From a virus, in the IMG/VR virus record IMGVR_UViG_3300047318_000266, positions 1 through 54,810 of that record: 54,810 nucleotides of DNA; one strand, written 5' to 3'. Within the stretch, counting starts at the first letter, position 1. The number at the start of each line of letters is the position of its first letter. The translations under genes were made by a program, and so were the position numbers. Below, piece after piece: positions 32,926 through 41,784 of this stretch. The notes below the pieces were generated by a model, which was not told the origin of the DNA, made no database searches, and saw only the letters and a program-made list of their open reading frames with translations.

Positions 32926-32980
32926 AAAAAAAACGGAGAGTCGGCGAAATTAATCGCTAACTGCTCCGCTTTGTCTCCGT
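32926..32980 (-). terminator. Strong intrinsic terminator after nrdG
   Basis: The minus strand has ACGGAGA-33 bases-TCTCCGT followed by TTTTTTT; a small inner stem GCGA-TTAAT-TTCGC lies in the loop. The left arm is inside the last nrdG codons. Ends the replication/nucleotide operon. Confidence 0.8.
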
Positions 32981-33429
32981 ATAATGCGTTGGTTCCGACT
33001 GCCCCGGTACTTAAGCGTAAGGTCACGCTCGGCCTCTACGTAGCGCCCGTCAACGATAACGTCACACAGTTCCGCTAATTCGCGTAGGTCCGGCCGCCTA
33101 AGTAACGCCTCATACGTATATCCCGTATACGCCCATACGTTGAGGACCGGACATGCGGCGCGGAATCTACGTACAAACTCCGCACAGGACCCCGCCGAGA
33201 AGAACGGATCGCCTCCGCATAGCGTTATTCCGTCGAGCAGCGGATTAGCGGCAACCTCTGCGATTAGCGCGTCCTGTAGCGCCGGCGTAAACGGACGGCC
33301 ATACGTGAAGTCCTGCGCCGCTACGTTTTGGCAGCCGGGGCAAGCGTGGCGGCATCCGCTGATATAGAATACCGCGCGCATACCGTCGCCCTCCGTTATT
33401 GACTCCGCGCAGTAGCCGGCGAGATTCAT
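32950..33429 (-). CDS. nrdG: Anaerobic ribonucleotide reductase activating protein
   Basis: 159 aa. A radical SAM enzyme that makes the glycyl radical on NrdD. The cluster motif CRHACPGC is at residues 27-34 (CxxxCxxC), followed by DGITLCGGDPFFSAGSC and NVWAYTGYTYEAL; DVIVDGRYVEAERDLTLKYRGSRNQR is the typical end. It overlaps the nrdD stop by four bases, the standard pairing. Confidence 0.95.
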   Translation of the reverse strand: MNLAGYCAESITEGDGMRAVFYISGCRHACPGCQNVAAQDFTYGRPFTPALQDALIAEVAANPLLDGITLCGGDPFFSAGSCAEFVRRFRAACPVLNVWAYTGYTYEALLRRPDLRELAELCDVIVDGRYVEAERDLTLKYRGSRNQRIIRRQSGAVSD

Positions 33430-35357
33430 ACGTGGCGTACGCGGTCTTCTACCTCCGCCTGCTTCGCCGGATTAAAGCGCGTTTTATAATCGCCGGTTAA
33501 GTAGCCGGTTACGCGGCGGATACGCGACATCGGGACAACGTGGTCCTCTACGCCGCACGACGGACACTCTGCGCCGATAATCCCTTCGTAGCCACACGCA
33601 GGGCAGCGGTCAATCGGATGGTTAACGCTGAAATATCCGATATCCTGCGAAAGTGCGTACTGTACCGTCCGCATAAAGGCGCGTGGATTATTGCGTGCGT
33701 TACCGTCGAGCTCTACATATGAGATTGCGCCGGCATTACATAGCGCATGGAATGGCGCTTCGAGTTCGATTTTACGAGCGGCTGTGATCGGATAGTATAC
33801 GGGAATATGAAACGAGTTCGTATAGTAATCGCGGTCGGTTACGCCGGGGATAACGCTGAACTCTGCGCGGTCAATCTTCGTAAACTTACCGGAAAGTCCT
33901 TCGGCCGGCGTAGCGAATAGCGTAATATTCAAGCCGTACACTTCCGAAGCGTCATCGCAGAACTCGCGCATCCTGGCGATAATTTCGGTCGCTTTAGCGT
34001 AGACTTCCGCGTCCTCTCCGTGATGCTTCCCGTAAAGCGCCGTCATACATTCCGCTAATCCGATAAAGCCGAGCGCGAGCGTTCCGTGCTTAATGAGATC
34101 GCGTACGTTATCATCAGCTCCGAGCGCTTCTCCGCCCTCCCACACGCCCTCGCGCATCATGAAGTCGGAGGCTCGCGCCGGCTGCTGCGCTTGGATTCCG
34201 TAGCGGTGAATAAGTCCGCTAACGGCCGCGTCCATGTAGTAATCGAGGTCGCCGTAGAATCCGCCGATGTCCGGTTCCTCGCGCCGGTTCGTTGCGACTC
34301 CGTATTCGAGCCCGAGGCGTACGAGGTTTAGCGTGTTGAACGAGAGATTACCCTTGCCGGATTGATGATTGCGGCCGAAGCGATCGGCTATCGTACGCGT
34401 CCGGCAGCCCATCGTCGCGATAATCGTATTCGGGTCCGCCGGATCGTAATACTGCAGATTATACGGAGCGTCCACGTTAACAAAGTTCGGATACATCCGC
34501 CGTGAGCTACATTCGACCGCGCGTACGAATATATCGTAGTTCGGATCGCCGGGCTCCTGGTTAACGCCGCGCTTACACTGGAATATCTGCTGCGGGAAGA
34601 TTGGCGTCTCCCCCGCGCCGAGTCCCGCAATTGCCGCGTCCAGCAGCGCGAATGAAACCATGCGCCCCTCCGTTGACGTACACATTCCGTAGTTAAGCGA
34701 AGTAAACGGAATCTGGCCGCCGGCCCGCGAGCTCATCGTATTCAAATTATGAATTAGCGATTCGGCCGCCTGCTGCGTCTCGTGGCGCGTCTCTTCGGTC
34801 GCATAGCGGAATGACTGCGGGAACATGGCGGCGAGGTCCACGTTATCCGCGAACAACTCTGCGTCAGCTACGTGTGCGCCTTCGCTGAAATAGCGCTGCC
34901 CCTTGCGGAAGTGTTTAGCAAATGACTTGCGGACATATGGCGCGAGGTCCCAATCAATTTTATTTCCGCTGACGCCGCCGTACTGCGCGTTCTGCTGCGA
35001 TTGGAATATGATCGCTACGAGCGCCATCGCGGTCATAATCGAATTAGGCTGGCGGACCGAGCCGCTGCCCGTATTGAATCCGTTAGCGAGTAGGCGGTCG
35101 AACGGGATGAATATACAATTCGTTGTGCCGAGCGCATATTGATCGAGGTCGTGTACGTAAACGTGTCCGTTATCAATCGCGCTGACCAGTTCGGCTGGCA
35201 TTACGGATTCACGCGCGTACCATTTCGAATACTCCGACCCAAACTTCGACATCTTACCGCTGAATGAATCCCCGTTAAGGTTAGCGTTTTCCTTGAGGAT
35301 TTCCGCATCCTGTGTGTGGATAATACGTTCGCCGATTTCGTGTAAATGCGTAGTCAA
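33426..35357 (-). CDS. nrdD: Anaerobic ribonucleoside-triphosphate reductase
   Basis: 643 aa. Reduces NTPs to dNTPs under anoxic conditions using a glycyl radical. It begins HTQDAEILKENANLNGDSFSG without an N-terminal ATP-cone. YVHDLDQYALGTTNCIF lies near residue 70, and CRTRTIADRFG near 320. The C-terminus has the zinc site CPACGYEGIIGAECPSC and the radical loop RRVTGYLTG. TTG start eight bases after GGAGG. Its presence suggests replication in an anaerobic or facultative host. Confidence 0.96.
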   Translation of the reverse strand: MTTHLHEIGERIIHTQDAEILKENANLNGDSFSGKMSKFGSEYSKWYARESVMPAELVSAIDNGHVYVHDLDQYALGTTNCIFIPFDRLLANGFNTGSGSVRQPNSIMTAMALVAIIFQSQQNAQYGGVSGNKIDWDLAPYVRKSFAKHFRKGQRYFSEGAHVADAELFADNVDLAAMFPQSFRYATEETRHETQQAAESLIHNLNTMSSRAGGQIPFTSLNYGMCTSTEGRMVSFALLDAAIAGLGAGETPIFPQQIFQCKRGVNQEPGDPNYDIFVRAVECSSRRMYPNFVNVDAPYNLQYYDPADPNTIIATMGCRTRTIADRFGRNHQSGKGNLSFNTLNLVRLGLEYGVATNRREEPDIGGFYGDLDYYMDAAVSGLIHRYGIQAQQPARASDFMMREGVWEGGEALGADDNVRDLIKHGTLALGFIGLAECMTALYGKHHGEDAEVYAKATEIIARMREFCDDASEVYGLNITLFATPAEGLSGKFTKIDRAEFSVIPGVTDRDYYTNSFHIPVYYPITAARKIELEAPFHALCNAGAISYVELDGNARNNPRAFMRTVQYALSQDIGYFSVNHPIDRCPACGYEGIIGAECPSCGVEDHVVPMSRIRRVTGYLTGDYKTRFNPAKQAEVEDRVRHV

Positions 35358-35369
35358 ATATGAGGCCTC

Positions 35370-35540
35370 CTATTCGTTTAAATGCGCGGCCGTCTCGTTA
35401 TGCCTACGCCGCGCATCCGTTAATTTACGTTGTAAATCCGTTAAAAGCGCGCCGTAAACCGCGAGGCTACGTTCGAGCTCCGCGATTTCGGCGAGTTGTG
35501 CCTGCGCTAGTTGTAACGTGAGGCGGTCCGGCTGCGTCAT
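35370..35540 (-). CDS. Small coiled-coil protein
   Basis: 56 aa: LTLQLAQAQLAEIAELERSL, then LLTDLQRKLTDARRRH; a two-helix coiled coil. Overlaps the upstream gene by four bases. Its stop lies near the GGAGG site of nrdD. Confidence 0.65.
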   Translation of the reverse strand: MTQPDRLTLQLAQAQLAEIAELERSLAVYGALLTDLQRKLTDARRRHNETAAHLNE

Positions 35541-35752
35541 GTCTGCGTGTCCTCAGCGTCTAGCGCAACGTCTAACTCGGCATAGATAGCGTACCCGCCG
35601 TCCGATGCGAGTGTTTCTCCGGGGCAGCCCTCCGCGATTTCGTCTAGCTTTTCAATACTTAACCACCCAAACACTGCGCGGAGCGTGCGCACTTCCTCCT
35701 CCGTGGCGATGATTTCGAAAAACTCCCGGTTGTCCATTCGCTCAATTCTCAT
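35537..35752 (-). CDS. Small acidic hypothetical protein
   Basis: 71 aa with IEKLDEIAEGCPGETLASDGG in the middle and an acidic end. It starts after GGAGGGATTGCGGC and overlaps the RuvC-like stop by four bases. Unknown family. Confidence 0.68.
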   Translation of the reverse strand: MRIERMDNREFFEIIATEEEVRTLRAVFGWLSIEKLDEIAEGCPGETLASDGGYAIYAELDVALDAEDTQT

Positions 35753-36306
35753 GCCGCAATCCCTCCGATTTCATCGATCATATTTTCGCGTAGTAAATAC
35801 GATAAGGCCACGGCACACGCATCGCTGTCATCGTAACCGGTCCGCCATTTGTATCCGTCGGAAAGCCGCAGATACTTCCGCACGCCTTCCGCTACTTCCG
35901 GCTTCTCCGCCTTGCCCGATCCGGCTACGTATTTCTTAACCGACGTCGGGCTCAGCGCAGGCTTCAAGTCCTCCGCCTGATATCCGTACGCTGCGAGCGC
36001 CTTGTCTGCGGCTGCCCACGCGCTGAATATCGTTTGAGTCGCGCGCTTATTCCGGCCGGACGTAAAGTCCTCGCGGACGACGATATCAAACGGGCGATGT
36101 TCGCGAAGGAAAGCAGCGACAAACGTTTCGACCGTATAATTCCGCACAGCATCCGTATCGGCCGTCGAAGTCGCTACGGAGTCACACGCGATTAAGTGCG
36201 GCGTGCGGCCCCGGACTTCCAGCGCTGCGATGCCGGGACTCAGCGATAGGTCAAGCGCGAGGATGCGGAAGTTAAACTCCGCTGGTTTCTTCGCTGGCTT
36301 CGCGAT
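35749..36306 (-). CDS. RuvC-like Holliday junction resolvase/nuclease, probable ATC start
   Basis: 185 aa when started at ATC 36306, eight bases after AAGGAGG (36315-36321). The first strand of the RNase H fold, RILALDLSLSPGIAALEV (catalytic Asp), lies near residue 16 and would be lost if translation began at the first standard codon, GTG 36147. Other acidic sites are IVVREDFTSG near 90 and GYDDSDACAVALSYL near 160. It may resolve recombination or packaging junctions. Its start lies inside the end of the preceding gene (35 bases overlap). Confidence 0.85.
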   Translation of the reverse strand: MAKPAKKPAEFNFRILALDLSLSPGIAALEVRGRTPHLIACDSVATSTADTDAVRNYTVETFVAAFLREHRPFDIVVREDFTSGRNKRATQTIFSAWAAADKALAAYGYQAEDLKPALSPTSVKKYVAGSGKAEKPEVAEGVRKYLRLSDGYKWRTGYDDSDACAVALSYLLRENMIDEIGGIAA

Positions 36307-36544
36307 CGCCTCCGCCTCCTTCCGCAGCTAACGCAAGTATCCGCGCAGCCGATTCGTCAAGTAGCATTAGGAGCTCCGCCGTTGACGTCAGGCGGTCGAA
36401 CGGCTCATTCGCGGTCATAAACGCGTCAATCTGCGCATACGTCTCCGCGCTTAACAGTTCCTCCGCCGGCTTATCCGTAAGCTCCTCCGCGAGAGAGCCG
36501 AGCGCTCCGAACGTGATTAGTTCGCGTAGTAATTGCGTTGTCAT
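36272..36544 (-). CDS. Small helical hypothetical protein
   Basis: 90 aa: LLRELITFGALGSLAEELTDKPAEELL, then STAELLMLLDESAARILAL and a Gly/Glu-rich tail. Helical bundle likely. It follows the Cas4-like gene after a stop-start contact and contains the ribosome site for the RuvC-like gene in its last third. Confidence 0.7.
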   Translation of the reverse strand: MTTQLLRELITFGALGSLAEELTDKPAEELLSAETYAQIDAFMTANEPFDRLTSTAELLMLLDESAARILALAAEGGGGDREASEETSGV

Positions 36545-37603
36545 TTACGCCGCCTCCCCTTCGCTAATTTCCGTTACTCCCGCCAGGTAATTCCGCAGAC
36601 TCTTATGCGCAGCCTTCCCCGCCATCGATCCGCCAGCCATCGCCGCTTCCGCACGTTGCAACCGCGCTAGGTTCTCCACGCTCAGCGTTGCCGCGCAATG
36701 GCTACGGAAGGCGCAGAATCCGCATTTATCCGTCATTTCAACGGAGACGTCCGGCACCTCTCCGGCGTATACGAGCGCAGCCTGACGCGCCAAGTCGTTG
36801 AGAATCTGCGCCTTCATTGCGTCAGTGATCCGTACATAGAACGCGCGCATGTCCGTAAGGGGAGCGCCCTCTTTCCACGTTTTCTGCCCCTTCGTAACGG
36901 ATGACGACTCCTCATCGCTAAACCACGACGGCTTATGGGTAGATTCGTATACGATTAGCGCCTCGTCAATTCCGAATACGAGTGACTCCGCTACGACCTG
37001 CCGCTTATGGTCGTCCTGCGCGCCTTTATAGTCGAGCTTGCCGTTCATCGGACGCAGACCGCTCGCCTTCGTTTTATACTCGAAGATAATGCGCGATCCG
37101 TCCGCTGCGTAATCGAACTTACCGTCGGGCTTAGCGGTAATGGCAAACGAGATGAGCTCGCCGGTTTCCGGATGCGGATGTGTAAATACCGTCCTTTCCT
37201 GCGCCGCGTCTTCGAAGTCCCACTCGCCGTTATCGCGGACGGCCATCGTAAACGGCGCGGACTTACCGAGTCGCTTCGGCATGTGGAGGATATCGAGCTG
37301 TACGTAATCGACAACCGCTGTACCCTGGCGGCGTTGACGTCCTCTGAACGGGATGTCGGCGGACTTTTCTGCGCGGGTTCCTTTATCGTTTTTAAAGTAG
37401 AGTTGGCGGTCACACATATTCGTGCCGGACGCGCCGAACGTAATGAGACCGTCGTTAGGATACGGCTTGTATCCGATATGGCGGAGTTTCTGTTCGTAGA
37501 ATTTCCGCTCAAGCGTGCTGTCATAAAATGACGTATCCGGTGATGCGTAATAGGCGTCCATCTGCGTTAGGAAATCGTTAACTAGCGTTTCTGCTCGTGT
37601 AAT
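36545..37603 (-). CDS. Cas4/RecB-like PD-(D/E)XK nuclease, probable ATT start
   Basis: 352 aa from ATT 37603. The nuclease core is in TAKPDGKFDYAADGSRIIFEYKTKA (D...ExK) near residue 160. One Cys near residue 64 (MCDRQLYF) and CGFCAFRSHC near 305 can hold an Fe-S cluster as in Cas4/AddB. The start context AAGGAGGCGGCTTAATAT is identical to that of the gene at 26492, but the next base makes ATT instead of ATG. The first ATG, 37561, has no ribosome site and would drop TRAETLVNDFLTQ. Confidence 0.88.
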   Translation of the reverse strand: MTRAETLVNDFLTQMDAYYASPDTSFYDSTLERKFYEQKLRHIGYKPYPNDGLITFGASGTNMCDRQLYFKNDKGTRAEKSADIPFRGRQRRQGTAVVDYVQLDILHMPKRLGKSAPFTMAVRDNGEWDFEDAAQERTVFTHPHPETGELISFAITAKPDGKFDYAADGSRIIFEYKTKASGLRPMNGKLDYKGAQDDHKRQVVAESLVFGIDEALIVYESTHKPSWFSDEESSSVTKGQKTWKEGAPLTDMRAFYVRITDAMKAQILNDLARQAALVYAGEVPDVSVEMTDKCGFCAFRSHCAATLSVENLARLQRAEAAMAGGSMAGKAAHKSLRNYLAGVTEISEGEAA

Positions 37604-37604
37604 A

Positions 37605-38096
37605 TTAAGCCGCCTCCTTCATAATTACGTTCAAACTCGCAAACACTCCGAACAGCTCTACTGCCTTCCGATTGTACGCCTCCGCAGCCTCGTGTTTGTC
37701 TGTGAAAAGACCGAGGTAAAATTCCTCTCCGCAATGCCGAATATTAGCCTGCCATTTACCTCTGGCTGCGTGCCAGTAAACACCCTTATACCCACTCTTA
37801 TTATTAGAGCGCAGGGGCATGTTCCTGTTGTTCTCATGTCTCGTGCATGTGCGCAGGTTCTCTCTGCGGTTGTCTAACTTGTCGTGGTTGATGTGGTCCG
37901 TTATAAGGCCCTTTGGAGTATCATGTACGAGGCGATGCATGAGCAGTACCTCCTTCACACCGTCTACCCTACGGCGGCTCACCGCGTATCCATTAGATGA
38001 CGAGTAGCACCATTTATAAGGGCCGACTTTCACATAATCCTCCTCGTCTATAAGTGCGTGCTTACCTTGAGTCAACTCGATTGACCTAAGCGCCAT
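37605..38096 (-). CDS. HNH homing endonuclease with AP2 DNA-binding domain
   Basis: 163 aa. HNH core: HRLVHDTPKGLITDHINHDKLDNRRENLRTC near residues 54-85, then an AP2-like domain SGYKGVYWHAARGKWQANIRHCGEEFYLGLF. It lies between the DnaQ-like and Cas4-like genes. It ends KEAA, and its last codons supply the ribosome site of the next gene. A close relative, now split, lies at 41271-41784. Confidence 0.93.
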   Translation of the reverse strand: MALRSIELTQGKHALIDEEDYVKVGPYKWCYSSSNGYAVSRRRVDGVKEVLLMHRLVHDTPKGLITDHINHDKLDNRRENLRTCTRHENNRNMPLRSNNKSGYKGVYWHAARGKWQANIRHCGEEFYLGLFTDKHEAAEAYNRKAVELFGVFASLNVIMKEAA

Positions 38097-38098
38097 CC

Positions 38099-38722
38099 TT
38101 ACGCAGCCCCTTCCGTTTTCTTAATCGTCCGCACAATCGCGCCCGGCGGCACGTATTCAAGCGGTCTTTCCTCCGAATCAATCACGACGTTCCTATACGT
38201 AATCCCGTTAACCTCCGCCTTCTCACGCAGGATCGCGTAAACCTGCAGCGTAGCCTCAACGTCATTAATCGCGCGGTGGTGTCCGTTGAGATCGACGCCA
38301 TATCTAGCGCAAACATCCGCAAGCCTGGCGCTTTCGTCCGGATCGACTAGGCGGGAGAGTGCGCGAGTACAGGCGAACCCGTCCGGAAGCGTTCCAAACA
38401 TTAAGAACGCTAAGTCAAACGGAGCATTGTGCGCTACTAACGCTGAGCTCAGCGAGAACCTGCGCAGCGCCAGAGCCGCGCGATAGGCAACGGGAGCACC
38501 GCGCAAGTCGTCCGCGCTAATCCCGGTCAACTCTGTTATGAACTCCGGAATCTCAGCGCCGGGTGGCAGCGCGACGTACGTTTGAAACCGCCCGATCTCG
38601 CGGATTGACCCGTCCGCTGAGACCTCCGCTCGGATAGCGGCGATCTCCGTAATGTGACCCGTCGTGTGATCGAGGCCGGTCGTTTCAACGTCGATAACCG
38701 TGATGATTTCGGGCGGGGTCAT
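38099..38722 (-). CDS. DnaQ-like 3'-5' exonuclease
   Basis: 207 aa from the ATG at 38722 (GGGAGG nine bases before). DEDDh motifs: TVIDVETTGLDHTTGHITEIAA (Exo I), VAHNAPFDLAFL (Exo II) and HHRAINDVEATLQVY (Exo III). It could act as a proofreading or processing exonuclease alongside the polymerase, whose own exonuclease domain also looks intact. TAATG overlap with the upstream gene. Confidence 0.92.
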   Translation of the reverse strand: MTPPEIITVIDVETTGLDHTTGHITEIAAIRAEVSADGSIREIGRFQTYVALPPGAEIPEFITELTGISADDLRGAPVAYRAALALRRFSLSSALVAHNAPFDLAFLMFGTLPDGFACTRALSRLVDPDESARLADVCARYGVDLNGHHRAINDVEATLQVYAILREKAEVNGITYRNVVIDSEERPLEYVPPGAIVRTIKKTEGAA

Positions 38723-39003
38723 TAGGCGGCCTCCCATTGCGTAATTTCTACGGTACGCGTGCGCTTCACCACTTCGTCGATATCCGCGTTACCGTAGTCA
38801 TCGTAATTCCAATCGCTGAAATACGATCCCGAGCGCGTCATATAGCCGCGATAGAAGCGAGTGCCGTCCGTAAAGATAACTTCGAGCGTTTGATACTTTT
38901 CGCCGGCTCCGTCCCAATCGCCCGTTTCAACTACGGAGTATAAACCGTCACCATCCTCGCGCCACAGCTCAATTAACTCACGGTTAGTCATTTTAACGCT
39001 CAT
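38722..39003 (-). CDS. Hypothetical protein next to the polymerase
   Basis: 93 aa: MTNRELIELWREDGDGLYSVVETGDW, YQTLEVIFTDGTRFYRGYMTR, and an acidic FSDWNYDDYGNADIDEVV. Beta-rich; unknown family. It lies two bases after polA and overlaps the DnaQ-like gene by one base. Confidence 0.72.
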   Translation of the reverse strand: MSVKMTNRELIELWREDGDGLYSVVETGDWDGAGEKYQTLEVIFTDGTRFYRGYMTRSGSYFSDWNYDDYGNADIDEVVKRTRTVEITQWEAA

Positions 39004-39005
39004 AT

Positions 39006-41270
39006 TTACGCAGCCTCCTTATTTTTGAACCATTCGTCCGGAGTAACGCCTTTACCCCAGCGCAGCATAATCGCAATATCCGTACCGTTAGCGACGTTGC
39101 CCCACGAATACGACTGCGTCATAATGCGCTCAATAACGGCGATATCTTCCCGCGTAAAATCCTCCGGAATCTCGAAGACCAATTCGTCGTGAATCGTCCC
39201 CCATAGCGCCCAGCCTTCGCGTTCCTTACACGCTTCGTGCGCTTTAATCATCGTAACTTTCGTTTGGACGGCGGAACTTCCCTGAACGCGGGCATTTGTA
39301 CCCTGGCGCATGGCCCGGTTAATCTTACCGTTGTGCTTGCGCCACTCTTCGTACTTCGGATCGTTCCACTTACCATACGGGATTTCCTTGCGCTTAAGTG
39401 TTCCGTCGGGCAAGCGCCGTTTCCGCTGCTGCTTATCCGCCCATACGAAACCGTATTTGGCGACGTGCTCCTCGTTAGCTTTAAGCCACGCGGATAGCTT
39501 CGGCATGCTACCGAACAGCTCTTCCTTAAACGCGGTCGCCTCCGGTTTCTTTAACTTGAGCATCTCCGCGAGTGAAAAGTCGCTCATCCCGTATAGGGTC
39601 GCCAGCCATACGACTTTCATCGCTTTACGTTCGGGCGTATCCTCTCCGTTCGGCAGCTTGTAAACTTCGTGATAAGGGCGCTTATAGTACATGCTCGCCA
39701 TGTTAGCGTACGGATCGATACCCTTCTCGAACGCTTCGATTAGGACCGGTTCACCGGACATGTACGCGGTACAACGTATCTCCTGCGCCTTAAAGTCCGC
39801 CGATACTAAGACCTTTCCCGACGGCGCTAGGAACATCTTCCGCGCTTCCTCCGGCTGGTTTTGAACGTTGAACTGGTTGGAATCCGCAGCATCCTCGTCT
39901 TTGCCGGAGCTGAACCGCCCGGTCACGGTCCCCATCGGATTAAACCGCGAGTGCCAGCGCTTAGTCGTCGGATTCTGTTTCGTTGGCAGCGCGTCGATGT
40001 ACGTTCCGCTGAGCTTAGTTATCTTGCGATACTCAAGCAGGTTCGCGATTACTTCGAATTCACGGCCCAGCGGTTTGAGCGTCTTCTTAGCGTCCATATT
40101 CGGAATGTCGCGGCCGATTTCTTTCGAGAGAACCGCCTTCATCTGCGGCGTAGAATTAAGGTTTAGCTCGCTGTCCCCTTCGTGATGTTTCGCTAGGACT
40201 CCGATAAGCTTCGTATGCAGCTCTTTGGCGCGAGCGCTCAGTTGCTCACCGTACTCTTTCGCGAAATCTAAGTCGAGGACGTAGCCGTTCGCCTCCAAGT
40301 CCACGATTACGTAAAGCAGCGGCACCTCAACCGTTTCGTAATATTCGAGCACGGTCGGAATGGCTGCGAAATGCTTGCGCTGGAATTGGTAAAGTCGCCA
40401 GGTCAAGTCGGTATCCTTTGCCGCGTATGCCAGCGCAATATCCAGCGTAATCTCGTTGAACGGTGTCTTACCGAAGAGTTCCGCGAACGTATCCGACTCT
40501 ACTCCGAGGTACTTCGGCGCTAAGTCTTTGAGGCGGAACGACGGTTCATTCTCGTTTAGCAAGTGCATCGCGACCATCGTATCCCACGTTACTCCGCGTA
40601 AATCGGACCCATGTCGCCTAAACATCGCGATATCGAATATGGCGTTATGGAGGACCTTACCGATATCCGCGTTATAAAGGAACCAGTGCAATTCCTGCAG
40701 TACGTAATCTCGCGATAATTGCTCGCCTTCATCGTGCGCAACCGGAATGTATACGTGCATCCCCTTTTCGGCCAGCGGCGGAATACTTACGGAAGGCAAC
40801 GTTAGCGATATGCCGACAATCACGTCAGTATAAACGTCAACTCCCGTAGTTTCCGTATCGACAGCTACCTCCGTTTCCTTGCGCAGCCTATCGTTAAGTC
40901 GTGCAAGCAGCCGTTCGTTATCGATGAGAAAGTAGTTATGCGGAGTCTTCGCGACCATACTGCGTAATCTCTCTTCGCGGATCGACACGCGTAAGTCCTC
41001 GTAAATCCGCATAGCCTCCGCTTTGCTGAACCGTTTGCCGACGCTGGACGGGTGTCTGCCCGTCACACCCGTATCCATTGCGTCTTTTACCGCGATTAGT
41101 TTCTCGCGATCGGCATCCGTATTCTTAAGCGCTAGTATCCGCGTCCAGGCTTCCGCTATTGTTTCCTCGGCGGCCTTCCTCCGTTTGGTCGCGTCCTTTA
41201 TGCGCTCCGCTACGTCTTCCGGTTCCTCAGCGGTCGGACTGCGTAGGTTAAGCGTTAGTTTAACGTCCAC
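39006..41270 (-). CDS. polA: DNA polymerase I (family A) with 3'-5' exonuclease
   Basis: 754 aa. Replicative phage DNA polymerase. An N-terminal helical part (1-120) is followed by a DEDD exonuclease: VAVDTETTGVDVY near residue 136, LHNAIFDIAMF near 205, YAAKDTDLTWRLY near 290. The polymerase palm has LVSADFKAQEIR (motif A, near 493), RKAMKVVWLATLYG (motif B, near 552) and TIHDELVFEI (motif C, near 706). No 5'-3' exonuclease domain. GTG start after GAGAGGTCGCTTAA. The HNH-AP2 remnant is inserted directly upstream. Confidence 0.96.
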   Translation of the reverse strand: MDVKLTLNLRSPTAEEPEDVAERIKDATKRRKAAEETIAEAWTRILALKNTDADREKLIAVKDAMDTGVTGRHPSSVGKRFSKAEAMRIYEDLRVSIREERLRSMVAKTPHNYFLIDNERLLARLNDRLRKETEVAVDTETTGVDVYTDVIVGISLTLPSVSIPPLAEKGMHVYIPVAHDEGEQLSRDYVLQELHWFLYNADIGKVLHNAIFDIAMFRRHGSDLRGVTWDTMVAMHLLNENEPSFRLKDLAPKYLGVESDTFAELFGKTPFNEITLDIALAYAAKDTDLTWRLYQFQRKHFAAIPTVLEYYETVEVPLLYVIVDLEANGYVLDLDFAKEYGEQLSARAKELHTKLIGVLAKHHEGDSELNLNSTPQMKAVLSKEIGRDIPNMDAKKTLKPLGREFEVIANLLEYRKITKLSGTYIDALPTKQNPTTKRWHSRFNPMGTVTGRFSSGKDEDAADSNQFNVQNQPEEARKMFLAPSGKVLVSADFKAQEIRCTAYMSGEPVLIEAFEKGIDPYANMASMYYKRPYHEVYKLPNGEDTPERKAMKVVWLATLYGMSDFSLAEMLKLKKPEATAFKEELFGSMPKLSAWLKANEEHVAKYGFVWADKQQRKRRLPDGTLKRKEIPYGKWNDPKYEEWRKHNGKINRAMRQGTNARVQGSSAVQTKVTMIKAHEACKEREGWALWGTIHDELVFEIPEDFTREDIAVIERIMTQSYSWGNVANGTDIAIMLRWGKGVTPDEWFKNKEAA

Positions 41271-41784
41271 TTAAGCGACCTCTCCCCTCTCGCTCAGTAA
41301 TGCTTGCCTGGCTTCGACTACCGCTGTGTATGCCTCCTCCGGACTTTCGTAAAAACCTACGTCAATACGCGCGTTATCGTATCTGAACCGAGCTCGATAT
41401 TTGCCTAAATGCTTCTCGTAGTAAACCCACTTAAATCCCGAGGAGCCTTTGCCTACATCTCCGGTGTTCCTATTGTTCACACCCCCGCGTAACTACCCGA
41501 AGATTGCATTTTCGATTGTCCGTTGGCTGTCGATTAATATGGTCCACTACAAGTCCGTAAATTGGCCGGCAGATGACGCGGTGCAGATACTTATGTCCGC
41601 CTGACGTTAGCCACGTCTTTGCGTAGAACTTCCCGTTAAAGCTATCTACAGACACAGTGCTGCAGATTAGAGATAGCCGTTCTACATCCTCCGTGTCCAC
41701 TAAGACATGAACCACCTCCCCGTCCTTTCTCTTTACAACGATAGTCGAGGAGCCGTCTGCGTTATCTATGATAGTATTTTTCAC
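41271..41784 (-). pseudogene. HNH-AP2 homing endonuclease split by one extra G
   Basis: Frame 1 (41784 to 41470) encodes an HNH part: HKYLHRVICRPIYGLVVDHIN, DNRKCNLRVVTR, then stops after GCEQ. A second frame (to 41271) encodes NNRNTGDVGKGSSGFKWVYY...LGKYRARFRYDN, an AP2 domain. Removing one G from the GGGGG run (41482-41486) joins them as TRGVNNRN, aligning with TRHENNRN in the intact gene at 37605. Loss of function, an assembly error, or slippage at the G run would explain it. Confidence 0.85.

Noticed and set aside
36545-37603. CRISPR-associated Cas4
   Set aside because: The nuclease and Cys cluster are Cas4-like, but no cas genes or repeat array are present; free-standing phage Cas4/RecB-like nucleases are common.
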